Source: Natronospira proteinivora
GTDB taxonomy: Bacteria > Pseudomonadota > Gammaproteobacteria > Natronospirales > Natronospiraceae
Length of the DNA: 64,000 nucleotides
Assembly: GCF_024170465.1 (NCBI RefSeq)
Contig: NZ_JALJYF010000002.1
Coordinates: 868,001 to 932,000 of the forward strand
Direction: 5' to 3'
The notes below the pieces were generated by a model. That model did no database searches. It was not told the origin of the DNA and saw only the letters and a program-made list of their open reading frames with translations. Made by a program: the position numbers and the translations under genes. Shown piece after piece: positions 40,793-49,706 of the stretch. Numbering within the stretch: position 1 is the first letter of the stretch; the number at the start of each line of letters is the position of its first letter.

Positions 40793-43700
40793 TTACCCGC
40801 GTTCCAGGTTGTAGATGAAGTCGGCGCCGGAGCGGGGGCCGGTCTGGGCTTCCAGGAACCAGCGGCTGCTGATTTCGTAGCGCATGCGGAAGACGTTGGT
40901 GCCTTCAAACAGGCCGATGCCGTAGCTGATGAACAGGCGCGGTGAAATGTATTCGCCGAAGACCACACTGGTTTCTTCCGGCGTGTCACCGGCCTCGATG
41001 GTTACCGTATCCACCCCCAGGCGATCACCCAGTTGGCGCCCTACATAACCCCCGCCGGCAACCTGCAGGGCCAGCGCCGCCTCGCGAACCAGATTCATAT
41101 CGCCTTCACCGCCTTCGGTGAGCGAGCGGCCGGTCAGCAGGTAAGAGAGCTGTTCCGATTGTTGCATGGCCGGGTCGGAGAAGAGCTCCAGCTGAGGCTC
41201 ACGCAGGGTGCCGCGAATATTGACCCCGACTACCACATTTCGGGGACGGCGCACCGCCCGGATATCCAGTGCCGGATCGTTGATGGGGGTGTTGCTGAAA
41301 AACAGCCGACCCCGTTCAATCTCCAGTTGTTGACGCCAAGCCGTGTACTGGCCCTCCCTGACCTCCAACTCACCGGTGGCCCGGGTCAGGGCATTGGGTT
41401 CGTCTCGCACATTGAGTGCGCCGGTAATTCGACCGGTCAGTCCGAAGCCGTCAAATTCCACATCATCACCCAGGCTGGCACGAACCCGGCTGTGAATGGC
41501 CCAGCCCCCCAGTTCATCCTCGCTTTCCATCGGGCGGAGTTCGCTGATGATTACCTCATCCTGGGAAGGTTGAACCGCGGCCTGGAACTCTCCTGGCGTG
41601 ATCCGGGCGAAGGGCACATGCAGTTCACCGCCCACGTCCAGTCGGCGACCTGCCGAGGCGGTGATCTCCAAGGCCGGGTTGATCCGGACCCGGGCGTCAG
41701 GAATGCTCAGAATCAGGAAACGCTCCCCTTCCAGGCTGGCTTCGCCTACCCAGTCATCCTCGATCCGGTCCAGCTCGGCCCTGAATTGCAGGTCGCCACC
41801 CCCGGACTGGGCCGAGGCATCCAGGCGCAGTTGTTCCATGCTGCCGGTCAGGAAGACATCCACGGCCTCGGCGGTGATCCCCAGGTCCGGGAAGTTGAGC
41901 ACGGCATCCACCACCCGGACTTCACCACTGAAGTCCGGGTCGGCCAGGGTGCCGCCGATATCCACGCCCAGCGCCAACAGGCCCTCCGCCCGGCCAATCT
42001 CGGCCAGCAACAGGGGGAGCAGCCCCAATTGCGGGATTTCGGCATCCAGTCGGCCGTCCAGGGGGCCATCCAGGCCTTGCGGGAGTTGTGCCCGGCCGCG
42101 CAGAAAGCCACCTTCGCTGAGCGCCAGATCCATATCCGCCTGAGCCGATTCCGGTGTCCAGTGAAATTCGCTTCGTCCCCCGTCAATGGCCAGCAAGGTC
42201 ATGTCCTGACCATCCACCCGCTGGCTGATCAGGCCCGGGGTGAAATCAAGCTGGCCCTGGGCACGCAGGCCTTCTCCCCGGTCTTCCGCTTCGGCGGTAA
42301 GATTGATGCTGCCCTGAACATTGATTCCCGTTTCTTCCGGATCCACCAACATGGCCAGGGGGAAGCCTTCGCCCCGCACAGCAGCGGTCCAGTGACCTTC
42401 TTGATCCGTCTGTCCGGAAAGGCAGAGATCCCCCACCCCATCCACCGGGTCCAGACAGAGGCGGTCCAGCTCACCACCGGCTGCACTTAGGCTCAACGGC
42501 CGGGGTGAACGTTGTTGCCAGCGTCCGGCGACCGGATTATGCAGACGGGTATCCACCCACTCTCCCTGCCACTGCCAGTCATCCAGCCAGTCGGCATTGA
42601 GGCCGCCGGCAAAGCTCACCCCGAGGTTGAGAGTGGGGTGTTCGGCCTGAAGGCTCAGACGATGGTCACTTCTTTGTCCGTCGCCTCGGATCAGCAGGCG
42701 CGAAATGGTTTCCTCGTTGATGGAAAGCTCCTGCAGCTCCAGACGAATCTCGCTGTCGGCCTCCCAGCCTTCCTGCAGGTTCAGATCAAGCTTCATCGAG
42801 CCCAGTTGATAGTCCTCATAGGCTAGCTCATTGGCCTCCAGCGCCAGCCGCAAATCCAAAGATTCCAGGCTGCCCCGCACTTCACCGCTGGCCTGCAGGC
42901 GGCCCTGGGCCTCCAGGGGCAATTGACTGACGTCCGGTACCGCCACACTGAAGACCAGATTGCTGCTTGCCTGGCGCAGGTCCGTCGCCAAGCGGCCACT
43001 GGCGGTGACTTCATTGTCACCCAGTGAGGCCCGAACATCCCGCAGGGTGATGGTCTCCGATTGATAGTCCACGCCCCCTTGCGCGGATACCGCCTGGCCC
43101 ACCAGTTGGCCGTCCAGACTTTCCAGGTCCAGGCTGCCGGTCACCGCATCTTGCCAGCGCGCCTGAAGGTGCCCCGCCCCGCTCAGTTGGCCGGGCCAAT
43201 CTTCGTCCAGCAGGGCGGGATCCAGGGCCTGGAACTGGAAATCACCGGCCAGGAAGGGGTCGCTTTCCGACCAGTTGATATCACCCTGGAAATTCAAGGA
43301 CTGGCCATCCGACAGGGTCAGTGCAAGGGATTCAATGGCAGCCTCGTCCTGCTGGCCTGTCAGCCGGGTCTCGATTTGCCCTTCCACCGGCCGGGTCAAT
43401 GGTTCAGCGGCCTGATTCAGGCGGAATGCACTGTCCAGGGTCAGGCTGAAATCAGATTGCCGGCCCGCCAGCCGGGCCTGGCCGGCCTCCGATTCGTATT
43501 CGGCCTCATCCAGTGGCCAGCGTAGATTCGCCCATGCCAGATCCAACTGGACTTGGGGGTCTTCCGACAATATCTCGCGCGCCCAGCCTTCCATCTCCAG
43601 CCATTGATCATGTTGCTGGTGGTTGAGGAGCAGCTCCCGGATTCGCAGTTCTGTCAGTTCACTGTCGCCGCTGACATCGCTGTCAATGATCCAGTCTCCC

Positions 43701-44632
43701 CAGGGGGTGTCGCTGGCATCCAGTCGTCCTTGAAGGCGGGCCTGAGCCAGGTTACCGTCCAGGCGATAACGACCGGCCAACGCCCCCGCCGGGGCCTCAT
43801 CGAACCAGCGGGCCGGTTCAAAGTCCCGGAATTGGAGATTGAGCTGAACGCTTGGATCCGTCAGGGCCTGGCGAACACGGCCATCCAGATTGAGGGTCAA
43901 TGGGCCGCTGATGCTTTGCTCGATGTCTAGCGTGTCCGGGGTGCCGGACAGGGCCGTGTGACCCTGCATCTCGGGTAGATCCGGCCACCGAAGCTGCCAA
44001 TCGGCCTGCAGTTCCAGTGGCCAGTCATCGCGCATGTCCAATGACAAGGCGGCATCCAAGTCCAACCAGTCGGCCCGAGCCGTCACTTGCTCCAGGGATA
44101 GTTCCGTACGGGCCAGATGGCCCGAGGCGGACAGCTCAGCCAGCTGAATGGGCTCTGCCCCATCCGGCTGGAGCTGGATGCGGTTCACTGTCAGTGCCCG
44201 GACATTGACCCGCAGGGGCAGGCTGATTCGTTCGGGCAGTTCTATCGGCAGGGTTTCGGTATCAGCTTCCCCGGGCGGCAATGCCACCACCAGCCCATCG
44301 AAGACCACGTCATCCAATTGCAGGATGCCCATCAGCAGCAGGCCCAGCCGCCATTCAAGCTGCAGGGTGTCTGCCTGAACATCCAGCCCTTCCCCGTCAC
44401 GGAACCGCAACCCTTCCAGTTCCAGCGGCCCGGCCAGCTGACCGCTTACATTCCCCACGCTCAGTTCCCCCGGCACCTGTCCTTGGGCCTGGGACACCGC
44501 CCAGCGCAGCCCACTCTCGGTGTAAAAGAGCCAGAACAGGCCCAGGGCCAGAATCACCAGCAGACCCGAGCCGCTGATGGTCAGCCAGCCTCGCCAGCCA
44601 ATACGACCGCTTTTTGGGGTTGGCTCGCTCAT
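40793..44632 (-). CDS. tamB: Translocation and assembly module subunit TamB
   Basis: 1279 aa. One N-terminal inner-membrane helix (about 18-38) precedes a very long region of beta-strand repeats spanning the periplasm, typical of AsmA-like lipid-transfer proteins. The C-terminal DUF490 part contains LGVDTVTIEAG and ends GADFIYNLERG. With TamA it helps insert outer-membrane proteins and moves phospholipid between membranes. It starts directly after the tamA stop, with no gap. The sequence is strongly acidic. Confidence 0.93.
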   Translation of the reverse strand: MSEPTPKSGRIGWRGWLTISGSGLLVILALGLFWLFYTESGLRWAVSQAQGQVPGELSVGNVSGQLAGPLELEGLRFRDGEGLDVQADTLQLEWRLGLLLMGILQLDDVVFDGLVVALPPGEADTETLPIELPERISLPLRVNVRALTVNRIQLQPDGAEPIQLAELSASGHLARTELSLEQVTARADWLDLDAALSLDMRDDWPLELQADWQLRWPDLPEMQGHTALSGTPDTLDIEQSISGPLTLNLDGRVRQALTDPSVQLNLQFRDFEPARWFDEAPAGALAGRYRLDGNLAQARLQGRLDASDTPWGDWIIDSDVSGDSELTELRIRELLLNHQQHDQWLEMEGWAREILSEDPQVQLDLAWANLRWPLDEAEYESEAGQARLAGRQSDFSLTLDSAFRLNQAAEPLTRPVEGQIETRLTGQQDEAAIESLALTLSDGQSLNFQGDINWSESDPFLAGDFQFQALDPALLDEDWPGQLSGAGHLQARWQDAVTGSLDLESLDGQLVGQAVSAQGGVDYQSETITLRDVRASLGDNEVTASGRLATDLRQASSNLVFSVAVPDVSQLPLEAQGRLQASGEVRGSLESLDLRLALEANELAYEDYQLGSMKLDLNLQEGWEADSEIRLELQELSINEETISRLLIRGDGQRSDHRLSLQAEHPTLNLGVSFAGGLNADWLDDWQWQGEWVDTRLHNPVAGRWQQRSPRPLSLSAAGGELDRLCLDPVDGVGDLCLSGQTDQEGHWTAAVRGEGFPLAMLVDPEETGINVQGSINLTAEAEDRGEGLRAQGQLDFTPGLISQRVDGQDMTLLAIDGGRSEFHWTPESAQADMDLALSEGGFLRGRAQLPQGLDGPLDGRLDAEIPQLGLLPLLLAEIGRAEGLLALGVDIGGTLADPDFSGEVRVVDAVLNFPDLGITAEAVDVFLTGSMEQLRLDASAQSGGGDLQFRAELDRIEDDWVGEASLEGERFLILSIPDARVRINPALEITASAGRRLDVGGELHVPFARITPGEFQAAVQPSQDEVIISELRPMESEDELGGWAIHSRVRASLGDDVEFDGFGLTGRITGALNVRDEPNALTRATGELEVREGQYTAWRQQLEIERGRLFFSNTPINDPALDIRAVRRPRNVVVGVNIRGTLREPQLELFSDPAMQQSEQLSYLLTGRSLTEGGEGDMNLVREAALALQVAGGGYVGRQLGDRLGVDTVTIEAGDTPEETSVVFGEYISPRLFISYGIGLFEGTNVFRMRYEISSRWFLEAQTGPRSGADFIYNLERG

Positions 44633-46393
44633 TTACAAGTCCGGTCCCACACTTAGATGTAGACGATAGCCCCGGTCCGGGTCACTGATGGGGCGGGCAA
44701 TATCCACCCGGATCATGCCGATTGGCGAGGCGTAGCGCATGCCGATGCCGGCGGAGGTTTCCAGGGAGTCGGAAAAGGACATCATGGCGTTGCCGCTGTC
44801 CACGAAGGCGGCGGCATACCAGGGCCCGCTGATCTGACGATCCACCTCCAGGCTAGCCACCGCCAGGTAGCGGCCGCCAATCCGTCGCCCTTCCTCGTCC
44901 AGGGGGCTGAGTTCCTCATAGCCGAAACCCCGCACCGTCTGGTCACCGCCGGTAAAGAAGCGTTGTGACAGTGGCAGGTTCTCAAACCGTTCCGATCCCG
45001 TTCCACCCAATTCAAGGCGAGCCAACAGACGATGACGCTCCCCGAGAGGCTGGACCCGCTTGGCCCGCAGCGTTGTCTGAAAAAAGTTGAGATCGGAGAG
45101 CAGCTCTTCCCGGGCGCCGCGCACATCCAGTGACAGGCGCAGACCGCGACGTGGCAGTGTGGGGTCATTGGCCCGGGTGCGAGACCAGGTGATACCGGGA
45201 ACCACTACCTCCGAGCGGGACTGATCCTCCGGTCCGAAGATGGAGCGTTCCTGCTCGTAACGCAGGAAGGTGGTTTGTAGCCAGCCCCACTGCAGGGTAC
45301 TGCGGCCCACCCCGAGCTCCAGGCGGCGACTTTCGAAGTCGCCCCGGTCTTCACGGATGGCATTGGCGTCCCAGGTGAGGCGCTCGTTAACCGGTTCGGA
45401 CAGCGGCACCACATAACGCATCTCCACTGCCCGGCGGACATCGGAAATGTTGTAGCCCAGGGCACCTCGATGACCACGACGGTTGACGCGGCGGTTTTCC
45501 CAGCGAACCCCGTAGCGAGGGCCGGTATCCGTACCGTAACCGAGGCTGGCCCGGTAACGGTGCTTGGGGCTTGCATGGGCATCCACGTGGATGGGGATCT
45601 GACGATCGTCTTCTATCTGGTCCCGCTCTGGACGAACTTCTACATAATTATAATACTCACTGTCGGAAAGCCCGTATTGCAGCTGCAGTAGTTTATCTGC
45701 GTCGAAGGGCTCTCCCACGTCAAAGGGAACATAGCGCTGGACAAAGGCATCATCCATGATGTCTTGCTCAATGGTCACCGGACCGAAGTTGTAGCGGGGG
45801 CCGCTGTCCAGCACCAGTTGCACCCGGGCCGTCTGGGTGGGTGGATCAACGAACAGTCCGCGGCTGACCCAGCGTGCGTCCAGATAGCCCCGGCGATCGG
45901 CCAACTGCAGGAGGCGATTCTTGGCCTGTTCATAGTTTCGATGGTCCAGCGGTTGATTCTCCCGAATCGGCAGTTCGGCCAAGGTACGTAGAAATGCCCG
46001 GTCATCGGCCCCCTCGCCTTCCACCCGGGCATTCACTTCCACCACATGGATTTGCGGGCCTCGTTCCACCTGGTAAGTGGCCAGCCAGTTTTCCTCTTCT
46101 TCCCGATAGGTCAGTTCCGATTCCACTCGCACATCGTAGTAGCCGAAAGGTCTTAAGGCTTGGCGAATCTCATTGGGGGCCCGGGCGTGCAGGCGCCGCA
46201 GGCGGGGCTCGCCCATGCCTTCTTCCCGGTAGCGGGCCAGGGAGAGGGTGGCGATGATGTTCTCCCGGAGTTCATCGGCATCGTCCAGGCCCTGCAATTC
46301 AATCCATACCTCCCGGGCTTGAAGGGGCAGGCTCAGGGTCAGTAGCAACAAGCCCAGCAACAGCAGCCGAGGAGAGAAGGCGAGCGCTTTCAA
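44633..46393 (-). CDS. tamA: Translocation and assembly module subunit TamA (Omp85 family)
   Basis: 586 aa. After a signal peptide (about 1-26) come POTRA domains (about 28-270), then a 16-strand-type barrel with the Omp85 hallmarks: FFTGGDQTVRGF and a closing GMIRVDIARPI before the final strand. The start overlaps the preceding S9 peptidase gene by four bases. It acts in the outer membrane with TamB. The last residue is Leu rather than the usual aromatic one. Confidence 0.93.
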   Translation of the reverse strand: MKALAFSPRLLLLGLLLLTLSLPLQAREVWIELQGLDDADELRENIIATLSLARYREEGMGEPRLRRLHARAPNEIRQALRPFGYYDVRVESELTYREEEENWLATYQVERGPQIHVVEVNARVEGEGADDRAFLRTLAELPIRENQPLDHRNYEQAKNRLLQLADRRGYLDARWVSRGLFVDPPTQTARVQLVLDSGPRYNFGPVTIEQDIMDDAFVQRYVPFDVGEPFDADKLLQLQYGLSDSEYYNYVEVRPERDQIEDDRQIPIHVDAHASPKHRYRASLGYGTDTGPRYGVRWENRRVNRRGHRGALGYNISDVRRAVEMRYVVPLSEPVNERLTWDANAIREDRGDFESRRLELGVGRSTLQWGWLQTTFLRYEQERSIFGPEDQSRSEVVVPGITWSRTRANDPTLPRRGLRLSLDVRGAREELLSDLNFFQTTLRAKRVQPLGERHRLLARLELGGTGSERFENLPLSQRFFTGGDQTVRGFGYEELSPLDEEGRRIGGRYLAVASLEVDRQISGPWYAAAFVDSGNAMMSFSDSLETSAGIGMRYASPIGMIRVDIARPISDPDRGYRLHLSVGPDL

Positions 46394-48324
46394 AGGTTAT
46401 CCACCCTCAGGCTTGGGGCAGGGCCATGGGGTTGAAAGCCGAGCACCCTGCCGTAAAAGTCCAGTTCCATCTCCAGGGACGCACGAATATTCTGGGCCCG
46501 GCGAAAACCATGGCCTTCTCCCTCAAAGACCACATGGGCTACCGGTAATCCCTGTGCACGCAGGGCGTCGGCCATGGCCTGGGCCTGTTCCGGTGGCACC
46601 ACCTTGTCCTCGTCACCCTGGAAAAAAATCACCGGTACCTTGAGCCGGGATACATGATGGATGGGGGAGCGGGCCCGCCATTCCGCTTGCGTTTCCGGCC
46701 AGGGCCCCACCAGTTTCTGGGTATAGCGCGATTCAAATTTGTGGGTGGCGGCATCCAGTGCGGCCAGATCACCGATGCCGTAGTGACTGGCTCCGGCAGC
46801 AAAGACATCGGTGAAGGTCAGGGCGGCCAGCACGGTATAGCCCCCGGCACTGGAGCCGCTGATCAGACAGCGGGCCGGGTCCACCCGGTCTTGGGCCACC
46901 AGATGGCGAACTACCGCCTGGCAGTCTTCCACGTCCAGTTTGCCCCAGCCGCCATAAAGCCGATGACGGTAAGGGCGCCCGTAACCGGTACTGCCCCGGT
47001 AATTCACATCCACCACCGCAAAGCCGCGGCTGGTCCAGTACTGGATTCGGGGGTCATAGGCTGCATCGGTGGCCCCCGTGGGCCCGCCGTGGCATTTCAC
47101 CAGCAGCGGTGGACGCTCATTCGATGGGCCCTGATGGTCGGGATGGGTGGGAGGGTAAAAGAGAGCATGGGCCGTCTCATCCTCGCCGGTTGGGAAGTGG
47201 ATGGCCTCGGCTTGGCTGACCATGGCCCCCTGTTCAGGTGTCGCAGACGCGGTGGCAATGACCTCCACCGGCCCCCGCTCGGGATCGATTCGCACCACCG
47301 CCAGGGGATGATCGGGCCGGCCCGCCAGCATCACGGCCTGGCCGTGATCACAATGCAGGTGCTGAATACTGTTCCAGTCCTCATCCAGGGTCTTTGCCTG
47401 ACCCGCGCGAATCCGTTGCAGGGACCAAAAGCCCTGCGAGGATCGGGCCGCCAGGATGGTGTCATCGTCGACAAAGCCCCAGCTGCGCATATTGAATTGC
47501 CAATAGGGCAGGCCGAACTCGGCTGCTTCCCGGGTGATCACCTGAATGGCTTCCCCATCCCAGACATGCAGGTTCCACCAGCCATCGGCCCGGTCACTGA
47601 CAAAGTAAAGCCGGCCGTCGTCGTGCCATTCCGGCTGAAAGATGGCCTCGGCGTGCTGGCCTGCCACCATAGTTGGCTTCGTGACCGCGCCGGCTTCGTC
47701 GATGCCGGCAAGCATCAGCCGGGTCCGGTCCCAGGGCATGTCCGGATGATCCCATTCCAGCCAGGCCAGCTGCCGGCCGTCCTGGCTGGGCCGCGGTGCG
47801 GTATAAAAGTCGGCGCCCTGGGCCAGGACCTGGATCCGGCCGGAAAGGTCAATGGACACCAACTCGGCCCGGGGCTCCGGGGCCTGTTCCTCGACCACCT
47901 CGCGAACCGCCAGAACTCGCTGGTGGTGATCATCCCACTGCAGGTCGCCGAAGCGGCATTGGGGCATTACGCAGAGGCTTTGGATCTCGCGGCCCTGCTG
48001 GAGGTAAAGGCCCTGGTCGCTGTCCTCGACGAAAATACGTCGATCCCCGTCCAGCGCACACCAGGCGCCGCCCCCGTACTCCTGGGCCCGCGTCCGCACA
48101 CTGTAGCCACGCGGCGTCAGGGTCTCGACCGTACCGGCGCGCCAGCGACAAAGGGCGGTTCGGCCGCCTTCCTCGGGCCGACCTTCCAGCCAATAGATCC
48201 CTTCCGGGCGGCACAGGGGTTGGGCCAGGCGCTTGCCGCCCCGGGCGATCTGCTCGGCACTGAAGTCGGAAGGCCAGCTGCCGAAAGGGGTTGTCTGGAC
48301 ATCTTGTTCCCTTGACTCACTCAT
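46390..48324 (-). CDS. S9 (prolyl oligopeptidase family) peptidase, cytosolic type
   Basis: 644 aa without a signal peptide. The N-terminal half is a seven-bladed propeller-like region (for example LQWDDHHQRVLAV, AWLEWDHPDMPWD). The C-terminal hydrolase has Ser492 in GSSAGGY, Asp573 in GDEDKVV and His605 in GEGHGF. It resembles dipeptidyl aminopeptidase/acylaminoacyl peptidases. It overlaps the NRDE gene by four bases upstream and tamA by four downstream, an unusual placement for a peptidase. Confidence 0.9.
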   Translation of the reverse strand: MSESREQDVQTTPFGSWPSDFSAEQIARGGKRLAQPLCRPEGIYWLEGRPEEGGRTALCRWRAGTVETLTPRGYSVRTRAQEYGGGAWCALDGDRRIFVEDSDQGLYLQQGREIQSLCVMPQCRFGDLQWDDHHQRVLAVREVVEEQAPEPRAELVSIDLSGRIQVLAQGADFYTAPRPSQDGRQLAWLEWDHPDMPWDRTRLMLAGIDEAGAVTKPTMVAGQHAEAIFQPEWHDDGRLYFVSDRADGWWNLHVWDGEAIQVITREAAEFGLPYWQFNMRSWGFVDDDTILAARSSQGFWSLQRIRAGQAKTLDEDWNSIQHLHCDHGQAVMLAGRPDHPLAVVRIDPERGPVEVIATASATPEQGAMVSQAEAIHFPTGEDETAHALFYPPTHPDHQGPSNERPPLLVKCHGGPTGATDAAYDPRIQYWTSRGFAVVDVNYRGSTGYGRPYRHRLYGGWGKLDVEDCQAVVRHLVAQDRVDPARCLISGSSAGGYTVLAALTFTDVFAAGASHYGIGDLAALDAATHKFESRYTQKLVGPWPETQAEWRARSPIHHVSRLKVPVIFFQGDEDKVVPPEQAQAMADALRAQGLPVAHVVFEGEGHGFRRAQNIRASLEMELDFYGRVLGFQPHGPAPSLRVDNL

Positions 48325-49106
48325 TTTGATGCGTGCTCCCCGGTTTCCCAGGTGAATCGAAACGGGCTTTCACCTTGTATATGGCCCCCGGCATCGAAGC
48401 GTCGTTCCCGAAAATGTGCGATTCCATCTTCCCATAGCCAGGCAAGACTGGCGCAACGGGTGCCGTACTCGGTGCCGAGCACGAAGGGTGCGGACAAGCG
48501 GCGTTCCAGTTCCGGCGGCAGACCGGTGTCGGGCAGGTCCTGGGGCCGGGCCGGTTCCCTGTCATCCAGCAGGCGGTACAGGGATTCGGCCCCGACCCGG
48601 CCGGCGTTCAGCTGTCGTTCAAAGCGATGCCGCAAGCGCAGCAGCTTGGGCCAGGGGGAATCCAGAAGATGATTGCTCACTGCGTAGATCCCTGCCTCCA
48701 GAATACGGGGCCCGGCCGGATCGCGATTGCTCACATAGCCCAGGCGTTCGCCATCACTGAGCAGCAGATTGAAGCCTGCGTATTGATCGCCCTTAACTGC
48801 GACCTGCTCCAGGTAGCTGGACAGGTTGCTTCCACCGTCGAGAAAATCGGCGGTGAGTTCCCCCCGCGAGCGTTCACCCGGTGCAGCGTCTGCTTCCCGA
48901 ACATTGGTCACCGCCGCGAAGCGGCCCTGCCGTGACAGGCCCAGCCAGGTCCCGCCGGCCGTCCGGTCCCGGCCAGCCAGCAGATCGGGACGATCGGGCC
49001 AGAAGGCCGCCGCCTCGGTGGGCCGGGCATGGAATTCATCCCGGTTGCCAGCGGCCATCAGGCGTAATCGCGGATGTTGTTTCCAGGCAATCGCCAGCAG
49101 ACACAT
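48321..49106 (-). CDS. NRDE family protein (TANGO2-like, DUF833)
   Basis: 261 aa starting MCLLAIAW with an N-terminal Cys2 and the signature NRDEF (about residues 21-25). TAGGTWLGLSRQGRFAAVTN and a C-terminal TRCASLAWLWEDG stretch complete the family pattern. The fold is related to N-terminal nucleophile hydrolases; eukaryotic TANGO2 has been linked to haem and lipid homeostasis, but bacterial function is unclear. It is coupled on both sides by 1- and 4-base overlaps. Confidence 0.88.
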   Translation of the reverse strand: MCLLAIAWKQHPRLRLMAAGNRDEFHARPTEAAAFWPDRPDLLAGRDRTAGGTWLGLSRQGRFAAVTNVREADAAPGERSRGELTADFLDGGSNLSSYLEQVAVKGDQYAGFNLLLSDGERLGYVSNRDPAGPRILEAGIYAVSNHLLDSPWPKLLRLRHRFERQLNAGRVGAESLYRLLDDREPARPQDLPDTGLPPELERRLSAPFVLGTEYGTRCASLAWLWEDGIAHFRERRFDAGGHIQGESPFRFTWETGEHASK

Positions 49107-49660
49107 CAGAAATCGAATCGCAGCCCGATGCCGGCGGTGTTCGCCTCCAGACGAGCAATATGCTGGGCAAACAGATCCAGGCGGGTATTGCCGCCCACAT
49201 CCATTCCCAGGCCCAGGCGGACCATGGGTGCGGTGTCCTGGGTATCATTACCATCGGCGGCGGGCAGATCGAGACGCCAGCGTGCCACCCCCACGCCCAC
49301 ATTGGCGTGCAGAAAGCCGACGAACTCCCAGCCCAGCTCCGCCTGTGCCGTCCAGGCGGTGGCCGTGCTGCTTCGCTCCCCGACCACGGTGATTTCTTCA
49401 TCCACATCAGCCAGCAGTTCGGTATCGAAGCGACCCAGATCCATATACCCCCCCACGATGCTCACATGCGAGTTGACCCGATAGCCGAAGCGCAAACCAA
49501 AGCTGGTATCGCTATCGTCGATCTGGAAACTGCTTTCCTCGCTGTCCAAGTCAGAGTTCCCCAGCTCAAAAGCGGCATACCATTGGGGCTGGTCCCAGGC
49601 CTGTCCTACGGCCAGTCCCGGCAGGGCAAACAACAACAGAAAAGCACTCAGTCGACGCAT
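49106..49660 (-). CDS. Outer-membrane beta-barrel protein (OmpA-like/OmpW-like, small)
   Basis: 184 aa from the ATG at 49660. The signal peptide (MRRLSAFLLLFALPGLAVG) is followed by alternating amphipathic strands (WYAAFELGNSDL, SFGLRFGYRVNSHVSIVGGY and so on), ending in an aromatic residue (GIGLRFDF) as outer-membrane barrels do. It is about eight strands by length. The function is unknown. The frame runs on upstream to 49927, but that extension overlaps the acyltransferase gene. The stop overlaps the NRDE start by one base. Confidence 0.8.
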   Translation of the reverse strand: MRRLSAFLLLFALPGLAVGQAWDQPQWYAAFELGNSDLDSEESSFQIDDSDTSFGLRFGYRVNSHVSIVGGYMDLGRFDTELLADVDEEITVVGERSSTATAWTAQAELGWEFVGFLHANVGVGVARWRLDLPAADGNDTQDTAPMVRLGLGMDVGGNTRLDLFAQHIARLEANTAGIGLRFDF

Positions 49661-49706
49661 GATCGTTTCTCTTGTCAGGGGGCTGTCTGCATTGTAAAGC
49701 AAAGTT